This document shows, piece after piece, positions 1 through 8,105 of a stretch of DNA of 46,677 nt (the first letter of the stretch is position 1; each line of letters starts with the position of its first letter). Below the pieces are notes generated by a model, which saw nothing but the letters and a program-made list of their open reading frames with translations, was not told the DNA's origin and searched no databases. The position numbers and the translations under genes were made by a program. The stretch lies in NCBI GenBank assembly GCA_029550985.1, contig JAKPGH010000268.1:1-46677 (forward strand), written 5' to 3'. The DNA comes from Bacillota bacterium. GTDB taxonomy: Bacteria > Bacillota > Clostridia > Oscillospirales > Ruminococcaceae.

Positions 1-1354
1 TTCTGCGGCGGAACCATCCTCTTCAGCTTTGGAATCTTCCCCGGCACAGGTACCATCCACCGCTCCCCAGTCTTCCGCCCCGGCGGAACCCGTCTCCACC
101 AAACCTTCCAACCAGAAGGAATCTTCCGCTTCCCAACCCGCCGCTTCGGAACCCTCCAACGTGGCTGCTTCCGCTCCTGTGGTGGAAGAGCAGGGCTTGC
201 CCAAGCTGGAACAAAACGGCGTCCGGATGGAGCAGGTCCAAGGCGAGGTGCGGGCGGTCTGGATTTCCTACCTGGAGCTGAACAACCTGCTGACCAATCA
301 AAGCAGGGAGCAGTTTACCAAGAATATTCGGCGTGTCTTTGACAACTGCGCATCTTATGGCCTCAACACCGTCATTGTTCATGTTCGCCCCTTTGCCGAC
401 GCCATATACAAGTCTCAGTACTTCCCCTGGTCTTATCTCTGCACCGGCGTGGAGGGGGTGGACCCCGGCTTTGACCCTCTGGCCATTATGGTGGAGGAAG
501 CCCATGCCCGCAACCTTCGGATTGAAGCGTGGCTTAACCCCTACCGCATCCGAAACGCCAACAGCAAGTATGCCATCTGCGATACCAATCCCGCCGTCAA
601 GTGGCTGTCCGCCGGAGACGACGCCGTCATCGTCCACAACGGCGTCACCTCCTACAACCCTGCCAGCAAGAAGGCCCAGGACCTGATTGTCAACGGAGTT
701 CGGGAAATTGTCCGCAACTACAAGGTGGACGGCATCCACATTGACGACTACTTCTATCCCACCACCGCCACCGGCGCCGTGGATATGAGCTTTGACGCGG
801 CTTCTTATCGGGCGTATGTCAACGGGGGCGGAAAGCTCTCCCAGGCGGACTGGCGCAGGCGCAACGTGGAAACCCTGCTCAAGGCCATGTACGCCGCCAT
901 CAAGGAGGAGGACCCCAACGTCCTCTTTGGCATCAGCCCGCAGTCCAGCGTCTACAACAACTACAACGCCCTGTTCCTGGATGTGGCGAAAATCGTCTCC
1001 AATCCCGGCTACTGCGACTACGTCTGCCCGCAGATTTACTTTGGATACCAGAACCAGACACAACCCTATAAAGAAACGTTGGAGAGCTGGAATCAGATGG
1101 TGACCTGCGAGGATGTGGATTTGTATGTGGGCCTTGCCGCCTATAAAGTGGGGGCGGCGGACCAATGGGCTGGCACCGGCAAAAACGAGTGGCTCAACAA
1201 CACCGACCTGCTGGCAAGAATGGTGAAAACCGCCCGCAGTCAAAGCAATTACAAAGGCTTTGTTCTTTACCGGTACGATTCCATTTTTGCGCCGGACCAG
1301 TCGGTTGCCGCTCATGTGAGCAAGGAGATTCAGAATCTAAAGACATTGCTATAA
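1..1354 (+). CDS. GHL10-type glycosyl-hydrolase-like protein (5' end off window)
   Basis: The reading frame is open from base 2, so the true start and any signal peptide lie upstream of the window. The first ~65 visible residues are a Ser/Pro/Ala/Glu linker, typical of a lipoprotein or secreted protein tether. From about base 250 there is a GHL10/DUF187 (YngK-like) TIM-barrel domain: an RAVWISYLEL opening strand, a long-range GLNTVIVHVRPFADA segment, and an acidic HIDDYFYP motif near base 735-762 that is the likely active-site loop. Such proteins are thought to act on glycans outside the cell; the substrate is unknown. It lies 105 bp upstream of another envelope protein with a related glycosidase-like domain, so the two probably work on the same surface polymer. 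Family is confident; reaction is inference. Confidence 0.8.
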   Translation, partial: SAAEPSSSALESSPAQVPSTAPQSSAPAEPVSTKPSNQKESSASQPAASEPSNVAASAPVVEEQGLPKLEQNGVRMEQVQGEVRAVWISYLELNNLLTNQSREQFTKNIRRVFDNCASYGLNTVIVHVRPFADAIYKSQYFPWSYLCTGVEGVDPGFDPLAIMVEEAHARNLRIEAWLNPYRIRNANSKYAICDTNPAVKWLSAGDDAVIVHNGVTSYNPASKKAQDLIVNGVREIVRNYKVDGIHIDDYFYPTTATGAVDMSFDAASYRAYVNGGGKLSQADWRRRNVETLLKAMYAAIKEEDPNVLFGISPQSSVYNNYNALFLDVAKIVSNPGYCDYVCPQIYFGYQNQTQPYKETLESWNQMVTCEDVDLYVGLAAYKVGAADQWAGTGKNEWLNNTDLLARMVKTARSQSNYKGFVLYRYDSIFAPDQSVAAHVSKEIQNLKTLL

Positions 1355-1459
1355 AAGGTATTACAACTCTGGCGGCCCTTTTGGGCCCGGCACTTTGTGG
1401 ACAAGCTGTTTAGCAGCGAATTCAACTTTGTTCCATCAACCAATTGGGGGCTGCGTATT

Positions 1460-4400
1460 TTGAGTGAGCTATTTAAGAGCAAAAAAAAGTTGGGAATGAT
1501 GGTGGGAGCCATCTTCCTTTCCCTTACCCTCGTTGCGGGAGGGGTGGCCGGCATTTTGCTGAACACCGCCTGGGGCAGCGCCCTGGCGCCGGACAAGCCG
1601 GAATCCTCCCAGCCTGCGGAGGAGGAGACTGGGCCCGAGGATTTGGACAAGCTTCTCCCGGCCGAGCTGGAACCTGAACCGGAGCCGGAAAACATCGAGC
1701 CGGTCTACCATGTTCCCGGCGAAATGCGGGGCGTCTATCTGGTGCCGGGCTATGACTTTTTAACCGACTTAAACGCCGGTGAAGGCGCCATCCGGGCGGA
1801 AATCGACAAGGCGGTGGAGAAAGCCGCCGAGTTGACCATGAACTCGGTGATTATCGATACCGTCTACAACGACAAGGTCATTTTCGAAACCTCCGGCGCT
1901 CCCCGACTGGACGCAGGCTTCGATGTGATGGAATACGTGGTGGACGCCGCCCGCAAGCAGGGGCTGTACGTCTACAGCATTTTTGATGCGTCTCTCTTTC
2001 AGGAAAAAAGCGGCGGCGCCTCCCTGGCTTTGGGAGCGGGAACCATTGACAAGCTGACCGCCAATCTGCGGGAGTTTGCCGAAAAGTACGCGCCCGACGC
2101 CATTCTCATCGACGGCTACACTCAACCCGCCGATGAGGAGCAGACCTACATCCGCTACCTGATGACGGGCGGAGCCATCGGCTACAATAATTTCCTGCGG
2201 CAGACCCCCGCCGCCGTGGTCCGCAACATGAGCAACACCATCCGCCAATATACCCCCAACATTCAGGTGGGGTTGCTGGCCGACGCCATATGGGCCAGCG
2301 CCGACGAGCAGGAGGGGGGCTTGCCCGTCAAATCGGCAAGTTATTCTTCCCTTGGCAACGGCAACGCCGACACCAAGGCATTTGTGGAGGACGGCGTAGT
2401 GGACTTTGTAGCCGTCAAAGCTTTCTCCTCCCTCACCGACCCCAACGAGCCCTTTGAAACCGTGGTGACCTGGTGGGCAGACGTGGCAAGGCGCAGCGGT
2501 GTGCCGATGTATGTGGTTCACGCCTCCAGCAAAGTCTGCACCCAAAATACGGGCTGGGGCTCCTACGACCAGCTGACGCGGCAGGTGATTCGCGCCAGCG
2601 GCCTGCCCGGCTATTCCGGCAGTGTGTTCGACTCCCTTTCCCGGTTGGTGGCCAATCCTCAGGACGCCACCGCCACTTTGGTCAAGTACTACAAGGGAGA
2701 GGTGAAAAGCGAGCACGTCCTCACCGAGCTTGCCATCACCAAGCCTACCCAAACCACCTACACCACCCAGGAACCGTCGGTGACCTTTACGGGCGCTTCC
2801 GACCCCACCGCTCCCGTCACCATTAACGGCGAGGAAATCACCACCGACAATTCCGGTTACTTTACCGTCACCTATAATTTAAAAGCTGGCGAAAACACCT
2901 TTACCATTGTCCATAAAAACAAAACCCTGACCTACAAAATCACACGGAATATTGAAATCCTCAAGGAGGTTGCGCCCACCGGCACCATCTCCACCGACGG
3001 AAACATGAGCGTTGAAATTTCCGCTTTGGCCTATGAGGATGCCGAGGTGTACGCCACCATCGGGGACGCCACCGTGGCCATGGAAATCGATGATTCCGCC
3101 GAGGATGAAGATGCCCGCAACTCCAACTACAAGCGGTTTGTGGGGTATTTTACCGCCCCGCCCGGAACAACCCAGGAACAGAATTTGGGGCCCATCACCA
3201 TCACCGCCACCTGGCAGGGTATTACCAAATCCCTGAAGGCAGCCACTGTCAAGGTCAATAAGCGGGCGAAACTGGAAAACGGCGTTCCCGTCGTGGTGGT
3301 GGCGGACCAGGCGTGGACCTATCCTCCCAACACCCTGGATAACGTTCCCAACGCAAACTATTATCCCATTCCCAAAGGTGCGATGGACTACGCCGTAGGA
3401 GATGAAATCACCTACGTCAGCAGCAAAGGGGAAACCTATAAGTTCTACAAACTGGCCTCCGGCTTGCGGGTGGAGTCCCAGGATATTCAGGCCATCACCA
3501 ACGACTATGTGGGCGGAAACGTCATTTCCGGCTTCAACATCAGCACCGAGGGCCGGTATGTCTACCTGACCATCAAAACCGCCCAGAAGGTGACCTACAA
3601 AATTGAGTATACTGGCTCTACCTTTGGTATCACCTTCCACAACACCGACAAAAACCCCGGCGGAAGCCATACCCTGGATCAAAACCCCCTCTTTACCAAA
3701 GCCACCTGGGGCAGCGACAACCTGACCCTCACCTTGGCCAAAAACGGCGGATTCCTAGGGTTTAAAGGCTACTACGATTCCAGCGGGAATTTGGTGTTCC
3801 GGTTTAACGTGCCCCCGTCCTCGCTGAAGGGAGCCAGAATCGCCGTCGACGCGGGCCACGGCGGTTCGGATACGGGAGCCCTCGGATTCCTGTCCGCTTA
3901 TCCCGAAAAGGTCATCAACCGGGCCATTGCCGAAATGCTGGCGGACGAGTTGGAAAGCCGGGGCGCCACCGTCCTGCTCATTGACAACTCCAAGAACCCC
4001 AGCCTGCAGAACCGGGTTAGGCAGGCAGAGGCCTTTAACGCCGACCTGTTTGTCAGCGTACATAGCAATACCAGCACCCGCGCCTCGGCAGTGGGAACCG
4101 AAGTTTATTACTTCTACCCCTACGGTAAGGCTACCGCTACGGCCGTTGCCGCTCAGGTCAGCAGTCAATTGGAGACCGAAAACCGGGGCGCCCGCCAAAG
4201 CTACTACCACATCACCCTGACTCCTCAAATGCCGGCGATTTTGGCGGAGTGCGGCTTTATGACCAACAAGGCCGAGTATGAAAAGCTGATTCAGGAGGAG
4301 TACCAGCAGGCCATCGCCATCGGCATTGCCGACGGCTTGGAGGCTGGTCTGAAGAGCGCCTATACCGGCATTACCACCACCGGCTCCCAGAGTGTGGGCG

Positions 4401-5557
4401 GCAAGGTGTCTCCCACCACTGATTCCGGCAACACCTCGACGGGAGGCTCGAAATCGAAGGGCAGCTCCGAAGTGGAGTATCTGGTCTTTGAAAATGAGGA
4501 AGTGGCGGTCAACGTGGGGAAAACCTATACCCTTAAGCTCATCTCCGACCCGGAGGACGCCGACCTCAGCGGCGTGACCTTTAAGAGCAGCAACACCTCG
4601 GTGGCCACCGTCAATTCCCAGGGCAAGGTGACGGCGGTCAAGGTTGGCAAAGCCAAAATCACCGCCACCACCGCCGACGGCAAGGTATCGGCGGTCTGCC
4701 AGCTGGAAGTGGTGGAGAAAGGAGGCGAGCAGGACGAAGTCAAGCCTTCGGACCAACCTACCAAGGTTGAGGGAACTTCCCTGAAAAATGTCTCCTATAT
4801 CGAGTTTTATGACGACTACATCACGCTGTCGAAGAAGGCCACCTACACTCTGAAAATCACTTCCGACAAAGGGCTGGTGAAAAACACCGAGCTGTTGTGG
4901 GAAAGTGAGGATACCAATGTGGCGACGGTGGACTCCTACGGAAAAGTGACGGCGAAATCCGAAGGCTATGCCGAAATTCGCGCCTACACCGCCGACAACA
5001 GCTACTCCATCTCCTGTACGGTGGAGGTGGTCAGCGGAAAGATTGCCGTCAAAGGCATTTCCCTGGATAAGACCAAGCTGTACATGAGGCGGGGCACCGA
5101 GCAGCAGCTCTACGTCACCTTCACGCCGGAAACCGCCACCAACAAAGCGGTGACCTGGACTTCCTCCCGGCAGTCGGTGGCCAGCGTGGACGAGTACGGC
5201 AAGGTGACGGCCAAGAGTGCTGGCACCGCCGTGATTACGGCAACCAGCAAGGATGGCCGCTACACCGCCACCTGCACCGTGGAGGTTACCACCAAGAATA
5301 TCGCGGTGGACTATCTCAAATTTGACTACGATGACATGGAGCCCTATGTGGGCGACGTCACTCAGCTGGAGTACACCATTGGCCCCGACAATGCCACCGA
5401 CCTTTCGGTCACCTTTAAGTCCAGCAACCCCTCGGTGGTCAGCGTGGATGAGGATGGAGTCATCACCTGCCACAAGAAAGGAAAGGCTATCATCACCATC
5501 ACTTCCGTTTCCAATCCCAAGATATCGGATACCTGCGAAATTCGGGTCGTGGCATAA
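1460..5557 (+). CDS. Multidomain cell-wall protein: glycosidase-like + N-acetylmuramoyl-L-alanine amidase + four BIG2 repeats
   Basis: About 1365 aa. I chose TTG 1460 because GGGGG lies 9 nt upstream; the frame opens earlier, at GTG 1397, without a clear ribosome site. Domains in order: a lysine-rich N-tip and one membrane segment (residues ~13-37); a GHL-type barrel starting at MRGVYLVPGYDF (~85-410); an Ig-like segment (~425-500); a beta-rich region; an Amidase_3 domain (~790-965); four BIG2 Ig-like domains to the C-terminus, each with a TSVATV-like strand and a GKVTA loop. The zinc amidase ligands are all present: His in DAGHGG (~800), Glu in PEKVIN (~816), His in SVHSN (~868), and catalytic Glu in ILAECGFM (~930). 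It should be an exported, membrane-anchored peptidoglycan amidase with wall-binding repeats. Fusion of glycosidase-like and amidase modules suggests cleavage of glycan and stem peptide by one protein. Confidence 0.82.
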   Translation: MSELFKSKKKLGMMVGAIFLSLTLVAGGVAGILLNTAWGSALAPDKPESSQPAEEETGPEDLDKLLPAELEPEPEPENIEPVYHVPGEMRGVYLVPGYDFLTDLNAGEGAIRAEIDKAVEKAAELTMNSVIIDTVYNDKVIFETSGAPRLDAGFDVMEYVVDAARKQGLYVYSIFDASLFQEKSGGASLALGAGTIDKLTANLREFAEKYAPDAILIDGYTQPADEEQTYIRYLMTGGAIGYNNFLRQTPAAVVRNMSNTIRQYTPNIQVGLLADAIWASADEQEGGLPVKSASYSSLGNGNADTKAFVEDGVVDFVAVKAFSSLTDPNEPFETVVTWWADVARRSGVPMYVVHASSKVCTQNTGWGSYDQLTRQVIRASGLPGYSGSVFDSLSRLVANPQDATATLVKYYKGEVKSEHVLTELAITKPTQTTYTTQEPSVTFTGASDPTAPVTINGEEITTDNSGYFTVTYNLKAGENTFTIVHKNKTLTYKITRNIEILKEVAPTGTISTDGNMSVEISALAYEDAEVYATIGDATVAMEIDDSAEDEDARNSNYKRFVGYFTAPPGTTQEQNLGPITITATWQGITKSLKAATVKVNKRAKLENGVPVVVVADQAWTYPPNTLDNVPNANYYPIPKGAMDYAVGDEITYVSSKGETYKFYKLASGLRVESQDIQAITNDYVGGNVISGFNISTEGRYVYLTIKTAQKVTYKIEYTGSTFGITFHNTDKNPGGSHTLDQNPLFTKATWGSDNLTLTLAKNGGFLGFKGYYDSSGNLVFRFNVPPSSLKGARIAVDAGHGGSDTGALGFLSAYPEKVINRAIAEMLADELESRGATVLLIDNSKNPSLQNRVRQAEAFNADLFVSVHSNTSTRASAVGTEVYYFYPYGKATATAVAAQVSSQLETENRGARQSYYHITLTPQMPAILAECGFMTNKAEYEKLIQEEYQQAIAIGIADGLEAGLKSAYTGITTTGSQSVGGKVSPTTDSGNTSTGGSKSKGSSEVEYLVFENEEVAVNVGKTYTLKLISDPEDADLSGVTFKSSNTSVATVNSQGKVTAVKVGKAKITATTADGKVSAVCQLEVVEKGGEQDEVKPSDQPTKVEGTSLKNVSYIEFYDDYITLSKKATYTLKITSDKGLVKNTELLWESEDTNVATVDSYGKVTAKSEGYAEIRAYTADNSYSISCTVEVVSGKIAVKGISLDKTKLYMRRGTEQQLYVTFTPETATNKAVTWTSSRQSVASVDEYGKVTAKSAGTAVITATSKDGRYTATCTVEVTTKNIAVDYLKFDYDDMEPYVGDVTQLEYTIGPDNATDLSVTFKSSNPSVVSVDEDGVITCHKKGKAIITITSVSNPKISDTCEIRVVA

Positions 5558-5562
5558 GAATG

Positions 5563-5597
5563 AAAAACACCGTGGAAACATACTCCACGGTGTTTTT
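5563..5597 (+). terminator. Rho-independent terminator after the amidase gene
   Basis: A perfect 14-bp stem (5563-5576 with 5584-5597) around a 7-nt loop, ending in a T run. It starts 6 bp after the stop codon. The A-rich left flank means it could also work on the other strand, for gerQ transcripts. Confidence 0.9.
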
Positions 5598-5673
5598 ACG
5601 CACAAAAAGGGCATCCTCCGCCTCATAAGCGACGCGATATGACTGTTTACGCGGCGTTTTGGTTTGCGCTGAC

Positions 5674-5713
5674 ATGCAAAATGACCCCTCCTGGGCAGTT
5701 GACGCGGGAGGGG
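5674..5713 (-). terminator. Probable terminator of the cwlJ-gerQ transcript
   Basis: A 7-bp GC stem (5685-5691 with 5707-5713) directly downstream of the gerQ stop, read on the minus strand, followed by a weak TCATTTTG tail. The short T run makes this less certain than the neighbouring hairpin. Confidence 0.5.
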
Positions 5714-5720
5714 CGGTGAC

Positions 5721-6392
5721 TTACACACCCTGGAAGCGGTTGGATGCAAAGATGGTACGGGCCGCCTGGTAATTGCCGGGAGTGAGGCGCTGCAAGATGG
5801 TGACAAAGCGGATGGAAAACAAATCGCACAACAGCTGGCTGTTGCCGTCCAGAGAATCCAAAATGATGTAGCTGGCGCCCACCTCCCGCAGGATGCCTAC
5901 CCGGTCGGTCATGCTGTCGGTGAGCAGGAATTCCACCCGCACAAGGCTGCCGATAATCTGCCGCAAATAGCCCGGAATATAGGCGGGGTTGGTGAGGGAT
6001 TCGGGCAGGTTTACGTTCAGCTGGGAGGTCATGGGAGGAAACTGCATTGTGCCGCCTGGTTCTGTCATCTGCCCGGGTGCCGGAAAGTTAAAGGGGACTG
6101 ACTGGGTGGCGGAGGGAGCGGTGGCCTGGGTGCTGGAAATGAAGGGTGTTCCGGGGCCACCGGGCTGTACCGAAATGGGCATGGAAGGTCCCGGGGTGAC
6201 GGAAATGGGAGCGCCGCTGGGACTGGTGGATATGTATTGGTTGGGGTCTTGCTCGTAGTAGCAGGTGGGGTTGTTGGGGTTTACATCGGCTAATGGGTCG
6301 GCGGAAGTGTTCTGGTCCAATGCGGTTGGGGTGTAAATATTCTGGCTTTGATAAGGATTGCGGTAAGATCTTGCATACTGAGAATTACACAT
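5721..6392 (-). CDS. gerQ: GerQ-family spore coat protein (partner of CwlJ)
   Basis: 223 aa. The N-terminal ~125 residues are low complexity (Pro, Ser, Gln, Asn, Thr). The C-terminal ~90 residues match the GerQ pattern: a short PAYIPGYLRQI helix, a hydrophobic VRVEFLLTD strand, then an ILREVGASYIILDS segment and an ILQ ending. In Bacillus, GerQ is a coat protein needed for CwlJ to be present and active in the spore, and it becomes cross-linked. Start ATG 6392 has AAAGGAG 8 nt upstream. It follows the cwlJ stop by 31 bp on the same strand, so the pair would be one transcription unit. Because cwlJ is interrupted upstream, the natural promoter of this pair is now ~11 kb away. The long N-terminal extension is unusual but common in clostridial coat proteins. 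Confidence 0.8.
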   Translation of the reverse strand: MCNSQYARSYRNPYQSQNIYTPTALDQNTSADPLADVNPNNPTCYYEQDPNQYISTSPSGAPISVTPGPSMPISVQPGGPGTPFISSTQATAPSATQSVPFNFPAPGQMTEPGGTMQFPPMTSQLNVNLPESLTNPAYIPGYLRQIIGSLVRVEFLLTDSMTDRVGILREVGASYIILDSLDGNSQLLCDLFSIRFVTILQRLTPGNYQAARTIFASNRFQGV

Positions 6393-6423
6393 ATATCATA
6401 CTCCTTTGCTTTTAATAGCTATT

Positions 6424-6806
6424 TCATGTTAGGCGGTAGTAAGGGGTAGGTCGGTAAAAACAGTGGTTGTTCACACGGGTGTGAAAAGTTCCCGTGCGTT
6501 GGGGAAACTCCGAACGGCATTCCCCAAAGGGATTTAAATACCACAGGCAGACACCCACGGGAGTGTGGACTCCGCCGCTAAGAGCCCAGTCGGCGATTTG
6601 GTAGTGAATGGGCTCGGGGCGCATATTGTAAATGTTCTGCATATTGGGGCGTCCCCCTATTTCGGTGAGGATGCAGTCAAATTGGCCGGGCTGAAACACA
6701 ATGTTGCGCAAATTTCCCTGGCCAACCCGAAGATACTCCCCGTCGCTGACATGAACCCGATTCATCACCACAGTGGCGACTGCCCGCATACCATCCTGGC
6801 CTTCAC
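6424..6806 (-). CDS. cwlJ: CwlJ cortex hydrolase, 3' part of a split gene (C-terminal 125 aa)
   Basis: Hydrolase_2 (SleB/CwlJ) family, spore cortex-lytic enzyme. This piece runs from GQDGMRAVATVVMNRV to the C-terminus and keeps the QFDC, HYQIADWAL, LWYLNPF, FHTRVN and HCFYRPT blocks. The frame stays open to an ATG at 6876, but that ATG lies inside a terminator hairpin and the residues encoded there do not resemble the family. The expected start (a RELLAR helix and a catalytic Glu in EAGGE) is missing here and is found at 17282-17223 on the same strand. Joining the two parts at the shared GTGAA (minus strand) gives CEAGGEGQDGMRA in frame and a 145-aa protein, the normal CwlJ size. In Bacillus, CwlJ is made in the mother cell and is triggered by Ca-dipicolinate. 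As it stands, this part has no promoter, ribosome site or catalytic residue. Confidence 0.88.
6802..6806. other. Left attachment-site core of the cwlJ element
   Basis: TTCAC (GTGAA on the cwlJ strand). To the left is cwlJ coding sequence; to the right, similarity to CwlJ stops at once. The same five bases occur at the other junction. The AACAC block at 6824-6828 mirrors a GTGTT block at the right end at nearly the same distance from the core (17 and 16 nt). Confidence 0.75.
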
Positions 6807-6850
6807 GCCCCGGGATAGAAGAAAACACTCCGAATGTGGCTTTACTATGC

Positions 6851-6890
6851 AAAAAACAAAAATGGGGAACCGGCATTGCGCCGATTCCCC
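6851..6890 (-). terminator. Leftward terminator at the left end of the element
   Basis: Hairpin: GGGGAA (6864-6869) pairs with TTCCCC (6885-6890), with an inner CGGC/GCCG stem. On the minus strand it is followed by two T runs (A runs at 6851-6862 on plus). No minus-strand gene precedes it in the element. It would stop leftward transcripts from the element before they reach the cwlJ remnant and gerQ. Confidence 0.75.
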
Positions 6891-6964
6891 TTACATTAAT
6901 AATTGCAAAAAATCCAAATCCTTTCTGAAATCACATCAAAAGCATCGAAAAATAGAGGCCGCCA

Positions 6965-6973
6965 TGTTACAAT
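6965..6973 (+). promoter_or_regulatory. Possible extended -10 promoter for the acetyltransferase
   Basis: TGTTACAAT, an extended -10 element 34 bp before the start codon. No good -35 box is visible. Confidence 0.3.
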
Positions 6974-7006
6974 AAATAGCAAAAGCTTTCATTGGGAGAG
7001 AACAAA

Positions 7007-7564
7007 ATGGAAATCAGGGTTGCCTCGATTGAGGATGCGGAATCACTTCTAAACATATATGGGCCTTATGTGCTCCACACGGCGGTATCTTTTGAATACG
7101 ACGTTCCCAGTGTGGAGGAGTTTCAAAACCGAATCCGAAAAACCTTGGCCGAATATCCGTATTTCGTTGCTGTGGAAGATGGGCAAATTGTCGGATATAC
7201 CTATGCGGGTCCCTTAGGTTCCAGGATGGCCTACAAACATTCCGCGGAAGTTTCCATATACATCGATAAAAACTGGCACGGAAAAGGCATCGGCAGACTG
7301 TTATATCGGAAGTTGGAAGAGACACTGCTCCGGCAGAATGTCTTTACGCTGTATGCCTGTATCGCGGCGACTGACCGGGCAAACGACGAGCATTTGACCG
7401 ATGCCAGCATCCGTTTTCATGAAAAAATGGGGTATCGTCTCGTAGGCAGGCACCATTTGTGCGGGTATAAATTTGAAAAATGGTACAGCGTCGTTTGGAT
7501 GGAAAAAGCCATTGCCAGCAAAAGTGGAAAACCGGGCCCATTTATTCCTTTTACAGAAATATAG
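7007..7564 (+). CDS. GNAT N-acetyltransferase, phosphinothricin-acetyltransferase-like
   Basis: 185 aa, starting at ATG 7007 with GGGAGAG 6 nt upstream; the upstream in-frame TTG 6992 would place the ribosome site inside the gene. A single GNAT fold: N-terminal IRVASIEDAESLLNIY, central VEDGQIVGYTYAGP strand, the acetyl-CoA loop HGKGIGRLLYRKLE (~residues 86-100) and a C-terminal HEKMGYRLVGRHHLCGYKF block. This pattern is typical of the PAT/bar subfamily, which acetylates free amino groups of amino-acid analogues such as phosphinothricin or methionine sulfone. The real substrate is unknown. It is the first gene in the left end of the cwlJ element, so it is cargo; a detoxification role would be a selectable benefit. 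Confidence 0.85.
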   Translation: MEIRVASIEDAESLLNIYGPYVLHTAVSFEYDVPSVEEFQNRIRKTLAEYPYFVAVEDGQIVGYTYAGPLGSRMAYKHSAEVSIYIDKNWHGKGIGRLLYRKLEETLLRQNVFTLYACIAATDRANDEHLTDASIRFHEKMGYRLVGRHHLCGYKFEKWYSVVWMEKAIASKSGKPGPFIPFTEI

Positions 7565-7591
7565 AGAAGTGTGGAAGCTCCTAACTGGACA

Positions 7592-7619
7592 TTGACAATG
7601 GCAAAACTTGGGGTATAAT
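7592..7619 (+). promoter_or_regulatory. Promoter of the cobalamin operon
   Basis: TTGACA (7592-7597), 16-bp spacer, TATAAT (7614-7619), both perfect consensus hexamers for the housekeeping sigma factor. It lies ~20 bp before the riboswitch. Confidence 0.85.
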
Positions 7620-7639
7620 GAGAGCAAACTGGATAGGAC

Positions 7640-7830
7640 GCATTTAAGTGCCGTCGCTTCCGCGAAGGAATCGATGGAGAATAGAGAACCCGCAAGGAAC
7701 CGGGACGGTACCGCCACTGTATGCGTGGAGACTGTGCACAGGACGAAAGTCGGCCATTGGGAATTTCTCCGAGAAGGCAGTGCACAAGCCGTTGATGCGC
7801 GAGTCAGGAGACCTGCTTAAATGCTTTGCT
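7640..7830 (+). promoter_or_regulatory. Cobalamin (B12) riboswitch
   Basis: The region carries the conserved cobalamin aptamer signatures: a GAATAGAGAACC segment, the GGTACCGCCACTGTATGC core (B12-box side) near 7705-7722, and the closing GAGTCAGGAGACCTGC near 7801-7816. It lies between a consensus promoter and a strong terminator, upstream of B12 genes. It would turn the operon off when adenosylcobalamin is abundant. Confidence 0.93.
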
Positions 7831-7879
7831 TACAGACTCCCGAGTATGGAGGAATGGGCACATGATGTCACAGAAAATC

Positions 7880-7918
7880 GGCTGTGGCAGTCAAAACTGA
7901 CTGCCACAGCCTTTCGCT
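7880..7918 (+). terminator. Riboswitch expression platform (terminator hairpin)
   Basis: A perfect 14-bp stem (7880-7893 with 7898-7911), AAAC loop, then TTTCGCTT. It lies ~60 nt after the aptamer and before the first gene, as expected for transcriptional control. The T run is short. Confidence 0.75.
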
Positions 7919-7970
7919 TGATTCGGGTAAACCTCAAGCAACCCATAGGATTGGAGGAAACACCACCAAA

Positions 7971-8105
7971 ATGATTTCTTCGGCATTTAATAACGGAGGT
8001 GGCTGTTCTGCAGGTTGCAGTAAAAAAGCGGACGCGTATCATCGCATGACCTGCCGACATCCCGTTTACCGTTTCATCATGCAGGAGGGTGGGGAAGAAA
8101 TATGA
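7971..8105 (+). CDS. Small cysteine-containing ORF (44 aa) translationally coupled to cbiB
   Basis: ATG 7971 follows GGAGG (7953-7957), a long 13-nt spacing. The ORF ends in ATGA overlap with the cbiB start (8102). It contains a GGGCSAGCSKK motif and a later Cys. I do not recognise a family. It may be a small metal- or corrinoid-related protein, a leader peptide coupling translation to cbiB, or chance. Position between the riboswitch terminator and cbiB plus the 4-nt overlap are the only support. Confidence 0.4.
   Translation: MISSAFNNGGGCSAGCSKKADAYHRMTCRHPVYRFIMQEGGEEI

Noticed and set aside
23..1315. Long minus-strand ORF opposite the GHL10-like gene, and similar long frames opposite 3.7-5.8 kb, 8.3-8.9 kb, 9.9-11.4 kb and 40.8-42.1 kb
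   Set aside because: GC-rich coding sequence leaves antisense frames open; these lack ribosome sites and family motifs and mirror strong plus-strand genes.
1373..1386. GGCCC-TTTT-GGGCC hairpin between the first two genes as a terminator
   Set aside because: Only a 5-bp stem with no T run after it.
6424..6806. Treating the cwlJ fragment as an ordinary decayed pseudogene
   Set aside because: The missing part is intact on the same strand at the other end of a recombinase-bearing insert and joins in frame.
6424..6876. Reading the 150-aa frame as a complete CwlJ starting at ATG 6876
   Set aside because: That ATG is inside a terminator hairpin, there is no ribosome site, and the first ~23 residues do not fit the family or contain the catalytic Glu. 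The true N-terminus is at 17282.
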